Positions 17,371 through 25,656 of a stretch of DNA of 64,000 nt are shown piece by piece (the first letter of the stretch is position 1; each line of letters starts with the position of its first letter). A program made the position numbers and the translations under genes. The DNA lies in contig CAYYXR010000004.1 in NCBI GenBank assembly GCA_964475755.1, forward strand, positions 53,430 to 117,429, in the 5' to 3' direction. This stretch comes from UBA11612 sp964475755. Lineage in GTDB: Bacteria > Pseudomonadota > Alphaproteobacteria > Rhodospirillales > Rhodospirillaceae. The notes under the pieces were generated by a model. That model worked only from the letters and a program-made list of their open reading frames with translations, did no database searches and had not been told where the DNA came from.

Positions 17371-19266
17371 TTATTGGCACGAGAGGCATTCTTCGTAGTC
17401 GGTCTTGGGCGTCGCCAAATCCTTTTGCGGCCAGGCGCGGGTATTGTCGGCCTCGACCCCGGCGAAGGCGGCGCGCTGCACGGATTTGGAGCGCAGGTAG
17501 TAGAGCGACTTCACGCCGGACTCCCACGCCTTCCAATGAAGCATCATCAGATCCCATTTGTCGGCATCGGACGGCACGAACAGATTGATGGACTGGCCCT
17601 GGCAGATGAACGGCGAGCGGTCGGCGGCGAATTCCACGATCCAGCGTTGATCGATCTCGAAAGCGGTGCAGAAAACCGACTTTTCGTCATCGGTCAATCC
17701 GTTCAGATGCTGCACCGAACCTTCGTGCTCAAGGATCGAGTTCCAGGTGCCCGGATTGTCGAGCCCCTTCTCTTTCAGCAGCTTAGTCAGGTGCGGGTTC
17801 TTTACCGAGAACGAACCTGAAAGTGTCTTGTGGGTGTAGATGTTGGCCGGCACCGGCTCGACGCAGGGGCTTGTGCCGCCGCAAATGATGGAGATAGACG
17901 CGGTCGGCGCGATCGCCATCTTGTGGCTGAAGCGGGCCTTCACGCCGGTTTCCGCCGCATCGGGGCATGCGCCGCGCTCATCTGCCAGTGACACCGAGGC
18001 CGCGTCCGCCATGCGGCGAATATGTTTGAACATTCTGATGTTCCACGCCTTGGCCATGGCGCTTTCGAAGGGAATGCCCTTGGACTGCAGGAAGGAATGG
18101 AAACCCATGACGCCGAGGCCCACCGAACGCTCGCGCATAGCCGAATACTTGGCGCGGTCCATGGACGATGGTGCGCGGTCGATGAAATCCTGCAGCACGT
18201 TGTCGAGGAAGCGCATGACGTCTTCGATGAACTGCTCGTCGCCGTTCCACTCGTCCCAAGTCTCCACGTTCAGGGACGACAGGCAGCACACGGCGGTACG
18301 GTCTTCGCCTTTGTGATCGACGCCCGTGTGCAGCATGATCTCGCTGCACAGGTTCGACGTGGTGACCTTCAGGCCCAGATCACGTTGGTGCTTGGCCATC
18401 TGCCGGTTCACGGTATCGCCGAAGATCAGATACGGCTCGCCGGTATTGAGGCGCGTTTCGAGAATCTTCTGCCACAGCTCGCGGGCGTTGATTTCCCTGA
18501 GCACTTCGTTGGACTTGGGGCTGCGCAGGCCGAAAGGTTTGTCGTCGCGCACCGCTTCCATGAACTCGTCGGTGATGTTGAGGCCGTGGTGAAGGTTCAG
18601 GCTCTTGCGGTTGAAGTCGCCGGAGGGTTTGCGGATTTCGAGGAACTCCTCGATCTCCGGGTGATGCACATCCAGATACACCGCCGCCGAACCGCGGCGC
18701 AGGGAGCCTTGCGAGATAGCGAGCGTGAGTGAGTCCATGACCCGCACGAACGGAATGATCCCCGAGGTGTGACCGCAATTGCGGACCTTCTCGCCGATGG
18801 AGCGCACATTGCCCCAATAGGTGCCGATACCGCCGCCGTTGGACGCCAGCCAGACGTTCTCGGTCCAGGTGCCGACGATACCGTCCAGATCATCGGCGAC
18901 GGCATTGAGGAAACAGGAAATGGGCAGGCCGCGGTCGGCGCCGCCGTTGGACAGAACCGGCGTCGCCGGCATGAACCACAGGCGGGACATGTAATCGTAG
19001 ATGCGCTGGGCGTGGTCGATGTCGTCGCTATAGGCCTTGGCCACGCGGGCGAACATGTCCTGATAGGACTCGCCGGGCAGCAAATAGCGGTCTTCGAGGG
19101 TCGCCTTGCCGAATTCGGTCAGCAGCGCATCCCTTGAGCGATCGATCCGGATCGAAGGAACGACTTCAAGGGCGTTCAAATCTCGGTTTTGACTAGGTTT
19201 AGGTTCGGGAGCTTGGGCCGGAGCGACGTTCTGAGCCGTGGTACCTTTATCTAACGCGTAAGCCAT
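17371..19266 (-). CDS. nrdA: Ribonucleoside-diphosphate reductase alpha subunit (R1)
   Basis: 631 aa, catalytic subunit reducing ribonucleoside diphosphates. Seen: FMPATPVLSNGG and PISCFLNAV (active-site Cys), NLCSEIMLHT (the NxCxE radical site), CCLSSLNVETWDEW, and PTASISIICGGTSPCVEP. The C-terminal tail CLSCQ supplies the shuttle cysteines. About 50 N-terminal residues are Ala/Pro/Gln-rich and there is no ATP-cone, so dATP overall-activity inhibition by the usual site is not expected. ATG 19266 has GGAGAGGGG upstream; an in-frame ATG at 19383 adds 39 atypical residues. Operon with nrdB. Confidence 0.95.
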   Translation of the reverse strand: MAYALDKGTTAQNVAPAQAPEPKPSQNRDLNALEVVPSIRIDRSRDALLTEFGKATLEDRYLLPGESYQDMFARVAKAYSDDIDHAQRIYDYMSRLWFMPATPVLSNGGADRGLPISCFLNAVADDLDGIVGTWTENVWLASNGGGIGTYWGNVRSIGEKVRNCGHTSGIIPFVRVMDSLTLAISQGSLRRGSAAVYLDVHHPEIEEFLEIRKPSGDFNRKSLNLHHGLNITDEFMEAVRDDKPFGLRSPKSNEVLREINARELWQKILETRLNTGEPYLIFGDTVNRQMAKHQRDLGLKVTTSNLCSEIMLHTGVDHKGEDRTAVCCLSSLNVETWDEWNGDEQFIEDVMRFLDNVLQDFIDRAPSSMDRAKYSAMRERSVGLGVMGFHSFLQSKGIPFESAMAKAWNIRMFKHIRRMADAASVSLADERGACPDAAETGVKARFSHKMAIAPTASISIICGGTSPCVEPVPANIYTHKTLSGSFSVKNPHLTKLLKEKGLDNPGTWNSILEHEGSVQHLNGLTDDEKSVFCTAFEIDQRWIVEFAADRSPFICQGQSINLFVPSDADKWDLMMLHWKAWESGVKSLYYLRSKSVQRAAFAGVEADNTRAWPQKDLATPKTDYEECLSCQ

Positions 19267-19507
19267 CTGGACCCCTCTCCCCGTAACAAACCGAGCGGTC
19301 GGACCGACCCGGCGACAAAACCAACGTCCTCGGCACGCAGAGAATCGGAACCTGGGCCCCGCTAATATCCCCTTCAAAAACAAAGAGTTATTTTGCGTGG
19401 CTGGAGGCAGTTCTTAAAACTGCATTGGCTTTGTTTGGTGGATGACCGGAATCTGCCGATTCGCGGGTATCAGGTCACCGAAACAGCCCCTTTTCCCCTG
19501 ACAACTC

Positions 19508-19525
19508 TAGATGCTGTGGCATCTA
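19508..19525. repeat. Inverted repeat upstream of nrdA
   Basis: TAGATGC-TGTG-GCATCTA, perfect 7-bp arms, about 240 bp upstream of the nrdA ATG. Could be an operator or a hairpin in an RNA leader. Confidence 0.5.
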
Positions 19526-19694
19526 ACCGTCGTGCCGCTATGTATGGTGTATGTGGTTGGGACTCTGGTCAACAACATTTTGGGGCTGAGGTGTAAATTT
19601 AATACAAGATTTTGACTTTCTCCCGCCAAATCTTAAGAATCGCCACCAAGAACCTGAGATTCCGAGTAAATTGGGACTGTAAATCCGGGCGCGC

Positions 19695-19733
19695 GGTGTC
19701 GACTCGGATGGATTTTGACGTCGCGTCGACACC
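19695..19733. repeat. 9-bp inverted repeat with 21-nt spacer
   Basis: GGTGTCGAC at 19695-19703 and its exact reverse complement GTCGACACC at 19725-19733. A related CGTCGCGTCG motif recurs at 19719-19728 and 19749-19758. Possibly regulatory; unassigned. Confidence 0.5.
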
Positions 19734-19892
19734 CGGTTTTCCCCTGACCGTCGCGTCGCACACAAGCCAATTTGACCCATGCACGAGGCTCATTGCTGCA
19801 TTGCACAATTTATTCTGGTGGTGCTGGGCGCGAGCGATCATACACCCTCCAACCGGTGCCCGGTGGGGGCCCGCACGGGAAGGACACGGACA

Positions 19893-20111
19893 ATGCTCTC
19901 TCAAGACCAACGCGACCTGCTCGCTTTTCTCGCCGAGCAAGTCAACGACCTCATGGCGAAAGCCCGCGGCGCTGCGGCCGGCAAAGCCGGCATGCTGATC
20001 AACGAAGCCGAAGAGCTTATGGCGATTCGCGCGTCGATCATCGACCGCCACGCCAACGAAAACGGCGCGACGCAATTACAGCTGCCGCTGACCGAAAAGA
20101 AGGCCGCTTAA
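19893..20111 (+). CDS. Small hypothetical protein (72 aa)
   Basis: 72 aa, starting at ATG 19893 with AAGGACA upstream. Predicted as a mostly helical cytoplasmic protein: LSQDQRDLLAFLAEQVNDLM, then AGMLINEAEELMAIRASIID, ending in QLQLPLTEKKAA. I do not recognise a family. A strong intrinsic terminator follows 35 bp downstream, which supports it being a real expressed gene. Longer in-frame starts exist (19779) but the extra residues look non-coding. Confidence 0.65.
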   Translation: MLSQDQRDLLAFLAEQVNDLMAKARGAAAGKAGMLINEAEELMAIRASIIDRHANENGATQLQLPLTEKKAA

Positions 20112-20146
20112 GAGCCTACACAAACAAGTTTCTGGAACGCATTGGA

Positions 20147-20173
20147 AACCCGGCGGAATCGCCGGGTTTTTAT
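20147..20173 (+). terminator. Intrinsic terminator after the 72-aa ORF
   Basis: AACCCGGCG pairs with CGCCGGGTT around the loop GAAT, followed by TTTATTT. Perfect 9-bp GC-rich stem. Confidence 0.88.
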
Positions 20174-20277
20174 TTGCCCGCTTTTTATCCACAGGCCGGG
20201 GTGCCCACGCCCGTTAACCTTGATTCACGTTTCGTTAATCGCTCGGCGGAATCATGTGACCACGAACAACAAAGGGC

Positions 20278-20502
20278 ATGAACGTTCGCCCAATGCGGAG
20301 CGGTCAACACATGCAAGACCAAGGATCAAACTCAGCGCGCGGTACGGCTTTGACCCGCGGCGCGAGACCCCTCAGCGACGAGGCGGACATGCTCGAATGT
20401 ATGTCCATGGCCTACGGCCCGCATATGGCCGCCGCGATCTGGGAATACGACAACGATGAGCCTGCCGGAGCTTCACCGCAAACACGCGAGGCACGCTCAT
20501 AG
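20278..20502 (+). CDS. Small hypothetical protein (up to 74 aa)
   Basis: Up to 74 aa. In-frame ATGs at 20278, 20293 and 20311 are all possible; the third has GGAG upstream. The conserved-looking centre is ADMLECMSMAYGPHMAAAIW followed by an acidic tail. No family recognised, no signal peptide or membrane helix. It sits between two strong terminators (20147-20173 and 20568-20600), which argues for a separate small transcription unit. Coding status is uncertain. Confidence 0.45.
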   Translation: MNVRPMRSGQHMQDQGSNSARGTALTRGARPLSDEADMLECMSMAYGPHMAAAIWEYDNDEPAGASPQTREARS

Positions 20503-20567
20503 AGGATACCGGAATTTAACGCTGGGGCTTCTCTCTTCCCTCCCCACCCCACAACCCCAGCAGACTT

Positions 20568-20600
20568 GCGGCGGAACCCCCCGGTTCCGCCGCCTTCTTT
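20568..20600 (+). terminator. Intrinsic terminator
   Basis: GCGGCGGAACC pairs with GGTTCCGCCGC around CCCC (11-bp perfect stem) followed by CTTCTTTT. It lies 66 bp after the 74-aa ORF and 30 bp before the cyclotransferase-like gene. Confidence 0.85.
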
Positions 20601-20629
20601 TGTGCATCGTCATGAACTAAAGAGAAGCG

Positions 20630-21055
20630 ATGCTTTACTTTGCCTATGGCGCGAATCTCAACTTGGCGGGCATGCGCAGGCGCTGTCCGAACGCGGTGCC
20701 GCGCGTGCCCGCGCAACTTCACGGCTATCGCCTGACGTTTCGGCGCGTGGCCGACATCGTACCGCATGCACCCGGAGTTGTTCTCGGTGCGCTCTACGAC
20801 ATCACACCGGCCTGCGAACGCGCTCTGGATGTGTTTGAGGGCGTGCCGCGCGAGTATCGCAAATCAATCGTTCAGGTAGAGACGGACAACGGCACATTGG
20901 AAGCCATGGCTTACATTATGAACCCCGCGCCGTTTGCACCGCCGGAGATTGGATACTTCGGAATTATCTCGCGCGGATACAGGGACTGGGGGCTCGATGC
21001 GTCGGCGTTACGCCGTGCGCGCCTGGCGGCGCTACACGAGAAAAACCCAGTTTAA
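20630..21055 (+). CDS. Gamma-glutamylcyclotransferase-like (GGCT/AIG2 fold) protein
   Basis: 141 aa. The N-terminal MLYFAYGANLNLAGM matches the YxxYGSN-type substrate loop of the GGCT-like superfamily, and LDVFEGVPREYRK contains the expected catalytic Glu. Members release 5-oxoproline from gamma-glutamyl peptides or trim isopeptide-like bonds; the substrate here is unknown. The C-terminal helical part (IISRGYRDWGLDASAL) fits the family. Its stop overlaps the convergent flippase gene by 4 bp. Confidence 0.85.
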   Translation: MLYFAYGANLNLAGMRRRCPNAVPRVPAQLHGYRLTFRRVADIVPHAPGVVLGALYDITPACERALDVFEGVPREYRKSIVQVETDNGTLEAMAYIMNPAPFAPPEIGYFGIISRGYRDWGLDASALRRARLAALHEKNPV

Positions 21056-22407
21056 GTCGATTGAGTCGCGATGCGCTGACGCAGTTGAGACGTGGTCAGC
21101 ACCGCCATCGCCATGAACGTAAAGGCGGCGCTCACCAGTGTAGCCGTGGCCGCGCCGGTGGGGCCGAACAGGCGCGTCAGCACGACAAGCAACGGTATAA
21201 AAATGACCAATATGGAAATCACGTCAATGCGCAGGGGAATGCTCGGCCGCCCCATGGCGTAGATCGCCGGCTCCATGGGAAATCCGGAAATGGTGATAAC
21301 CGCCGAAGCTACAAGCAGAACCAGAGCAAGGTACGCGTCGGCGAAAGGCGCGCCGAAGAAAAACACCAGGAACGGATCACCGAACAAAAACGCAAGCGCC
21401 AAAAGCGCGGTCCCGGCGCCCGCCGCAAGCGCGCCGCCGCGCAAAATTAGATATGTAAATTGATCCCAACTTCCCCGGCTGCCCAGGCGCGCAAACTCAG
21501 GGTAGATGGACTGATTGAGCAGCTCGGCGGGTTTGGTCAGCGCCGTCGCCACATCGCGGCCCACCTTGAACAGCCCGGCAGGGGCCGGTCCGGCAACAAT
21601 GCCCACCAGAAACGTGCTCATGTGCTGCGTGACCACCTGCAAGGATGCGTGAAGGTTGGAGAATATGGAGAATTTCCAAATGCCGCCGTGCGGTTTCGTC
21701 AAACCGCGCAGAGAAAAATCGAGGCCTTTATGCCTTCCGTCCCGGCAAAACTCGCGCCAGCCTAAAAACAACAAGTACAAACCACCGGCGACCCCACCAA
21801 TGAAATAGGCAAGCAGATATGCCCAGAACGGCGCGGACAAAAACGCCGCAATACCGACGCCTATAAAACGAACCGCCGGCGTGACCACCGTATGAACAGC
21901 AAGAAGATCGAACCGATCATACAGGCGCAACAGTCCAGTCGGTGTCGCAACCATTGTGAACAGCACGAGAAAGCTGAACGGCTGTGCGTAGGAGATCACT
22001 TCGTCGCTCCAGCCCACGTATGGGCCGATGTAAGGCGCGGCGAAATATCCAACAAACGACCCAAAGACAACACCGGCCACATCCAACAACGTCGTGAACT
22101 TCACCAGCCCTTGTAGCGACGCCGTATCGTCGCCTTCCAAACAGTCCGCGCCGTATTTGATCACGGCCTGCCAGGACTGAAAGGTCGTCAGCGCCGTGAT
22201 CACCAACACGTATGTCTGGATAAGAATGAGAATACCGAATTGTTCCACACCCAACCCTTGGGCCGCCAAGCTAAGCGTTCCCAGACTCAATAGGCCGGTG
22301 GTGACGCGCCCGGTGAGCATAAGACCGGCGTTCTTGAAAATGCGCCGGAAAATACCGTCGGTGAACCAGCGGCGCACGGTGCGCGGGACATACGTAAAGA
22401 CGTTCAT
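21052..22407 (-). CDS. Oligosaccharide flippase family membrane protein (Wzx/MATE-like)
   Basis: 451 aa, with around 12-14 hydrophobic segments across its length. The N-terminal NAGLMLTGRVTTGLLSLGTL and the following alternating helices match polysaccharide/lipid-linked oligosaccharide flippases of the MVF/MATE superfamily. It would move lipid-linked sugars across the inner membrane. ATG 22407 is chosen because an earlier in-frame ATG at 22476 lacks a ribosome site and GGGAGGG lies 13 nt upstream of this one. No wzy or glycosyltransferase genes are adjacent, although surface carbohydrate genes lie 3 kb away. Confidence 0.82.
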   Translation of the reverse strand: MNVFTYVPRTVRRWFTDGIFRRIFKNAGLMLTGRVTTGLLSLGTLSLAAQGLGVEQFGILILIQTYVLVITALTTFQSWQAVIKYGADCLEGDDTASLQGLVKFTTLLDVAGVVFGSFVGYFAAPYIGPYVGWSDEVISYAQPFSFLVLFTMVATPTGLLRLYDRFDLLAVHTVVTPAVRFIGVGIAAFLSAPFWAYLLAYFIGGVAGGLYLLFLGWREFCRDGRHKGLDFSLRGLTKPHGGIWKFSIFSNLHASLQVVTQHMSTFLVGIVAGPAPAGLFKVGRDVATALTKPAELLNQSIYPEFARLGSRGSWDQFTYLILRGGALAAGAGTALLALAFLFGDPFLVFFFGAPFADAYLALVLLVASAVITISGFPMEPAIYAMGRPSIPLRIDVISILVIFIPLLVVLTRLFGPTGAATATLVSAAFTFMAMAVLTTSQLRQRIATQST

Positions 22408-22562
22408 GAACGGGTCGGCGCCCTCCCTGTGGCGGTGACGGGAAAGTAAGGCCCAGGCACGCAACAAAACAATCAATTATTGGTGTCTCTACAAATAAGG
22501 CAACTTTTCTGCACCAGCGGCCGTTACATGTAGACCTCAAGAACCGCAATGGGCACCTGACC

Positions 22563-22784
22563 GTGTCGGCATACTATCCGCTGCTCTCTTTGCTCTCGAT
22601 GATTGCATTTGCAGGACTAGGTTACGTCCTGGCCACAAAGCGCGGGCGCAGCGGCATTGGCTGGGCCATCGGCGGCGCTATATTTCCGCCCCTGTTGTTG
22701 ATATTTTTCTTTGTCGGCGAACGCAAAATGAGGGGCGCCACAATTAGCACGGATGATCCGGACGGCGACGATTACAACGGCTGA
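22563..22784 (+). CDS. Small membrane protein (73 aa)
   Basis: 73 aa with a GTG start at 22563. Two hydrophobic segments (LLSLLSMIAFAGLGYVLA and GWAIGGAIFPPLLLIFFFVG) separated by a short basic loop TKRGRSG, then an acidic tail. Topology suggests a two-pass inner-membrane protein. No family recognised. The DUF3500 gene follows 38 bp downstream, so they may share a transcript. Confidence 0.6.
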   Translation: MSAYYPLLSLLSMIAFAGLGYVLATKRGRSGIGWAIGGAIFPPLLLIFFFVGERKMRGATISTDDPDGDDYNG

Positions 22785-22822
22785 ACTGTTTCGTCTCGGC
22801 GATCCGCGATTTGGGGGAAATC

Positions 22823-24013
22823 ATGCTAACTCGACGCGCATTGAAAATGCTTTGGGTTCCAGTTTTGACCATCGTCATCGCGGGTATGGTCGGCGCGCAT
22901 TTTGCCTCGGCCCAGTTTGCCGAACGCGAGCGCGCGGCGCTGGCCGAGCCTTTTAAAGGCTTAACACCGGATGGAACCGTTCAGCACGGCTTGTTCAGGA
23001 TTAAAGCCACCGGCGTAACTACCGCGCCGGTTGTTGAAGCCGCCGCGCACTTTCTGGGCGCCCTTACAGACGCCCAACGTAGTGCGACGACCTTCCCGGT
23101 CGACGATGATGAGTGGCGCAAATGGGCCAACGTCCACCGCTATGTCCGCCAAGGAGTGGGCTTCAAAGATATGGACGCCACACAGCGCGAAGCGGCATAC
23201 GCCCTTTTGCGCGCCAGCCTGAGCGCCAAAGGATTGAAGTTGTCCCGCGACATCATGCAGCTCAATGAAACGTTGGCGGAGCTTTCCGGCAAGCATGATG
23301 AGTACGGTGAATATTTGTATTGGATTACGGTGATGGGCACGCCATCCACCACCGAGCCCTGGGGCTGGCAGCTGGATGGCCACCACCTCATTATCAACTA
23401 CTTCGTGCTCGGCGATCAGGTGGTCATGACGCCGACATTCATGGGCTCTGAGCCGGTCATCGCAAAAGCCGGAAAATATGAAGGCACACGTATCCTCGAT
23501 GAGGAACAAGAAAAAGGGCTGACTCTTATCAATGCCCTGACCGATGAACAACGCGCCGTTGCCATTGTCGAAGAGAGCAAGGACGGCAATCGCAATCAGG
23601 CGGAGTTGTTTAAGGACAACATCGTCGTGCCGTACTTGGGCATTCGCGCGGCGCAGCTCGATGAAAACCAGAAACAGCTGCTGCGCCAGTTAATCCATTC
23701 GTACGTCGGCAACATGCGCGATGCGCATGCCGAGATTAAAATGAGCGAAGTGCTGAACCATCTGGATGAAATCCATTTCGCCTGGATGGGCGGCACCGGT
23801 CCCGACAGCGTGTTTTACTACCGGATTCAAAGCCCGGTCATCTTAATCGAGTTCGACCACCAAATGCCCGTGGGGCTGCCCGGCCCGCGCGTGCCCAACC
23901 GCGAACACATTCATACAGTGGTGCGCACGCCCAACGGCAACGACTACGGCAAGGACCTTCTGCGTCAGCATTACGAGGCGCACAAGAAAGACCCCGATCA
24001 CCGTCACGAGTAA
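22823..24013 (+). CDS. DUF3500 domain protein, secreted
   Basis: 396 aa. A Sec signal peptide (LTRRALKMLW... to ASA/QF at about residue 31) precedes a DUF3500 domain. Recognisable stretches are EYLYWITVMGTPSTTEPWGW and QLDGHHLIINYFVLGDQVVM, then GPDSVFYYRIQSPVILIEFD and the His-rich C-terminus. Function of DUF3500 is not established; the conserved His-rich patches suggest a metal site, which is inference. ATG 22823 is preceded by GGGGGAA; a TTG four codons earlier is less likely. Confidence 0.85.
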   Translation: MLTRRALKMLWVPVLTIVIAGMVGAHFASAQFAERERAALAEPFKGLTPDGTVQHGLFRIKATGVTTAPVVEAAAHFLGALTDAQRSATTFPVDDDEWRKWANVHRYVRQGVGFKDMDATQREAAYALLRASLSAKGLKLSRDIMQLNETLAELSGKHDEYGEYLYWITVMGTPSTTEPWGWQLDGHHLIINYFVLGDQVVMTPTFMGSEPVIAKAGKYEGTRILDEEQEKGLTLINALTDEQRAVAIVEESKDGNRNQAELFKDNIVVPYLGIRAAQLDENQKQLLRQLIHSYVGNMRDAHAEIKMSEVLNHLDEIHFAWMGGTGPDSVFYYRIQSPVILIEFDHQMPVGLPGPRVPNREHIHTVVRTPNGNDYGKDLLRQHYEAHKKDPDHRHE

Positions 24014-24023
24014 TCCGGGAAAA

Positions 24024-25598
24024 TTATTTCTCGATGCGCAGGTATCGGGAAAGGTGCGAGCCCGGCGCATTATCCACCCAGCCTTTGACATAATCTTTTA
24101 CCAGCTGCTTGGTCACGCTGAAGAAGATCGGAATGATGGGCTGATCGTGCAACATCATGGCCTCCGCCCGGCGCATCATGTCCGCACGGGTTTCCAGGTC
24201 CGCGAGCAGCACCGCTTCTTTGGAGAGCGTGTCGTACGCGGGGTTATTATATCTCGCATAATTGACGTTCACAGACTCCGACTGAAGCACATAAAGAAAA
24301 GTCGAGGCGTCGTTGTAGTCCGCGCCCCACCCCACATAACCGATTTCAAAATCACCTGCACGCAAGCTGGAGAAATGGATTTTCCCCTCGCGGTTCAAAA
24401 GCGCCGTCTCGACACCCACCAACTTCCACATGGCGGCGATCACGACGGCGAGGCGCCGATTTTCATTGGAACCGGAAAATACATAACTGACCTCAAGCGG
24501 ATTATCGGGGCCGTAGCCCGCCTCCGCCAAAAGCCGTTTCGCTTCCTTCCGGCGCGCCTCCATGGACATTGACGCAAATGTCGCGATAGCCGGTTCGTAA
24601 TTCGCGATCTGCGGCGGAACAAAGCTGAGCGCCGGCGGCTCGCCCACGCCGCGCACGCGCTCGGTGATGATTTTCCGGTCGATCGCCATCGAAAGCGCCC
24701 GACGCACGCGCGGATCACTCAGGTGCGGAAGGGTTGTGTTCACTGTAAGGTAAAATGTTGTCAGCGAGGGAATCAGATGCACCTCATCGCCAAGCAGCGC
24801 GCGAAGGGGTTTCGCTTGCTCGGGCGCAAACTCGAGCTGCATGTCCAGATCTCCAGCGCGAAATCTGGCAACGCCCGACACCGTGTCGTCGGTCGGATAA
24901 TAGTAGATGCGGTCAATCTGTACGTTCTCGGCGTCGTGAAAGCGTTCATTGCGCAGCAAGGCAATACGGTCCTGCGGTGACCATGCCTCCAGCGTATACG
25001 CGCCATTCGACACCATTTGTCCCGGTGCCGACCAATCATCGTCAAAGCGCTCCACCGCATGGCGCGGCACGATGCCGGCAAATCCATTGGCGAGCATTTC
25101 GGGGAAATACGGCGCCGGGCCGGTCAGCTCGAATACGACCGTTGCTTCGTCGGGCGCCGTGACTGCCAAATCCTCCATCGGTAACGCACCGGTGTTCACC
25201 TCGCGTCCGTTTTGCACCAGATAAAACAGCTGGGCATATAATGCGGCGGTTTCCGGATTCATGAATCTGCGGAACGAGAACACCACGTCGTCTGACGTAA
25301 TGGGTTCGCCGTCCGACCACATAAGATTTTCGCGCAGATAAAATGTATAGATTCGGCCGTCCTCACTCACATCCCAGGATGCAGCGACGCCGGGGACAGG
25401 ATTGGCCGCGGCATCGAACGCGGTGAGACCCTCGAATAGGTCTTCGACGATATTGAGTTCGTACCGTGTGTTGATTTTATGCGGATCGAGCGCGGCGGGC
25501 TCCGAGCGGTTGCCCCGGTGCAGAACCGTTTCCGCAAGCACCGGGAAACATGCCAGAAAAACAACGAGTGTAGCGAGTACGCGCAGGGCGCCGGTCAT
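24024..25598 (-). CDS. ABC transporter substrate-binding protein, family 5 (oligopeptide type)
   Basis: 524 aa with a Sec signal peptide (LATLVVFLACFPVLA/ET). Periplasmic SBP_bac_5 protein of the OppA type: LHRGNRSEPAALDPHKI, DLFEGLTAFD, WSDGEPITSDDVVFSFRRFM, MAIDRKIITERV and YVGWGADYNDASTFL match OppA/MppA-like binders. Likely ligand is an oligopeptide, for example a murein peptide. No permease or ATPase gene is adjacent, so it must work with transporter parts encoded elsewhere. It is the last gene of a probable minus-strand run after two surface-carbohydrate paralogues (58-bp spacer). Confidence 0.93.
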   Translation of the reverse strand: MTGALRVLATLVVFLACFPVLAETVLHRGNRSEPAALDPHKINTRYELNIVEDLFEGLTAFDAAANPVPGVAASWDVSEDGRIYTFYLRENLMWSDGEPITSDDVVFSFRRFMNPETAALYAQLFYLVQNGREVNTGALPMEDLAVTAPDEATVVFELTGPAPYFPEMLANGFAGIVPRHAVERFDDDWSAPGQMVSNGAYTLEAWSPQDRIALLRNERFHDAENVQIDRIYYYPTDDTVSGVARFRAGDLDMQLEFAPEQAKPLRALLGDEVHLIPSLTTFYLTVNTTLPHLSDPRVRRALSMAIDRKIITERVRGVGEPPALSFVPPQIANYEPAIATFASMSMEARRKEAKRLLAEAGYGPDNPLEVSYVFSGSNENRRLAVVIAAMWKLVGVETALLNREGKIHFSSLRAGDFEIGYVGWGADYNDASTFLYVLQSESVNVNYARYNNPAYDTLSKEAVLLADLETRADMMRRAEAMMLHDQPIIPIFFSVTKQLVKDYVKGWVDNAPGSHLSRYLRIEK

Positions 25599-25656
25599 GG
25601 GGTCACCTCGCCGGGAACGCTACATGAACCAGATGCTCCACGCCAGCGATAGACGT

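Larger units (their letters stand above)
19267..19892. other. 626-bp non-coding region upstream of nrdA
   Basis: No convincing gene. It must hold the nrdA promoter (minus strand) and that of the 72-aa ORF (plus strand). It contains several repeats: GCAGTT/AACTGC with a 5-nt loop (19407-19423), TAGATGC/GCATCTA with a 4-nt loop (19508-19525), GGTGTCGAC/GTCGACACC with a 21-nt spacer (19695-19733), and a 12-bp direct repeat TTTTCCCCTGAC at 19491-19502 and 19737-19748. I could not recognise a clear NrdR box pair or a known RNA family. Confidence 0.5.

Noticed and set aside
19267..19620. NrdR boxes for nrdA
   Set aside because: No pair of 16-bp boxes close to the known consensus could be identified by eye.
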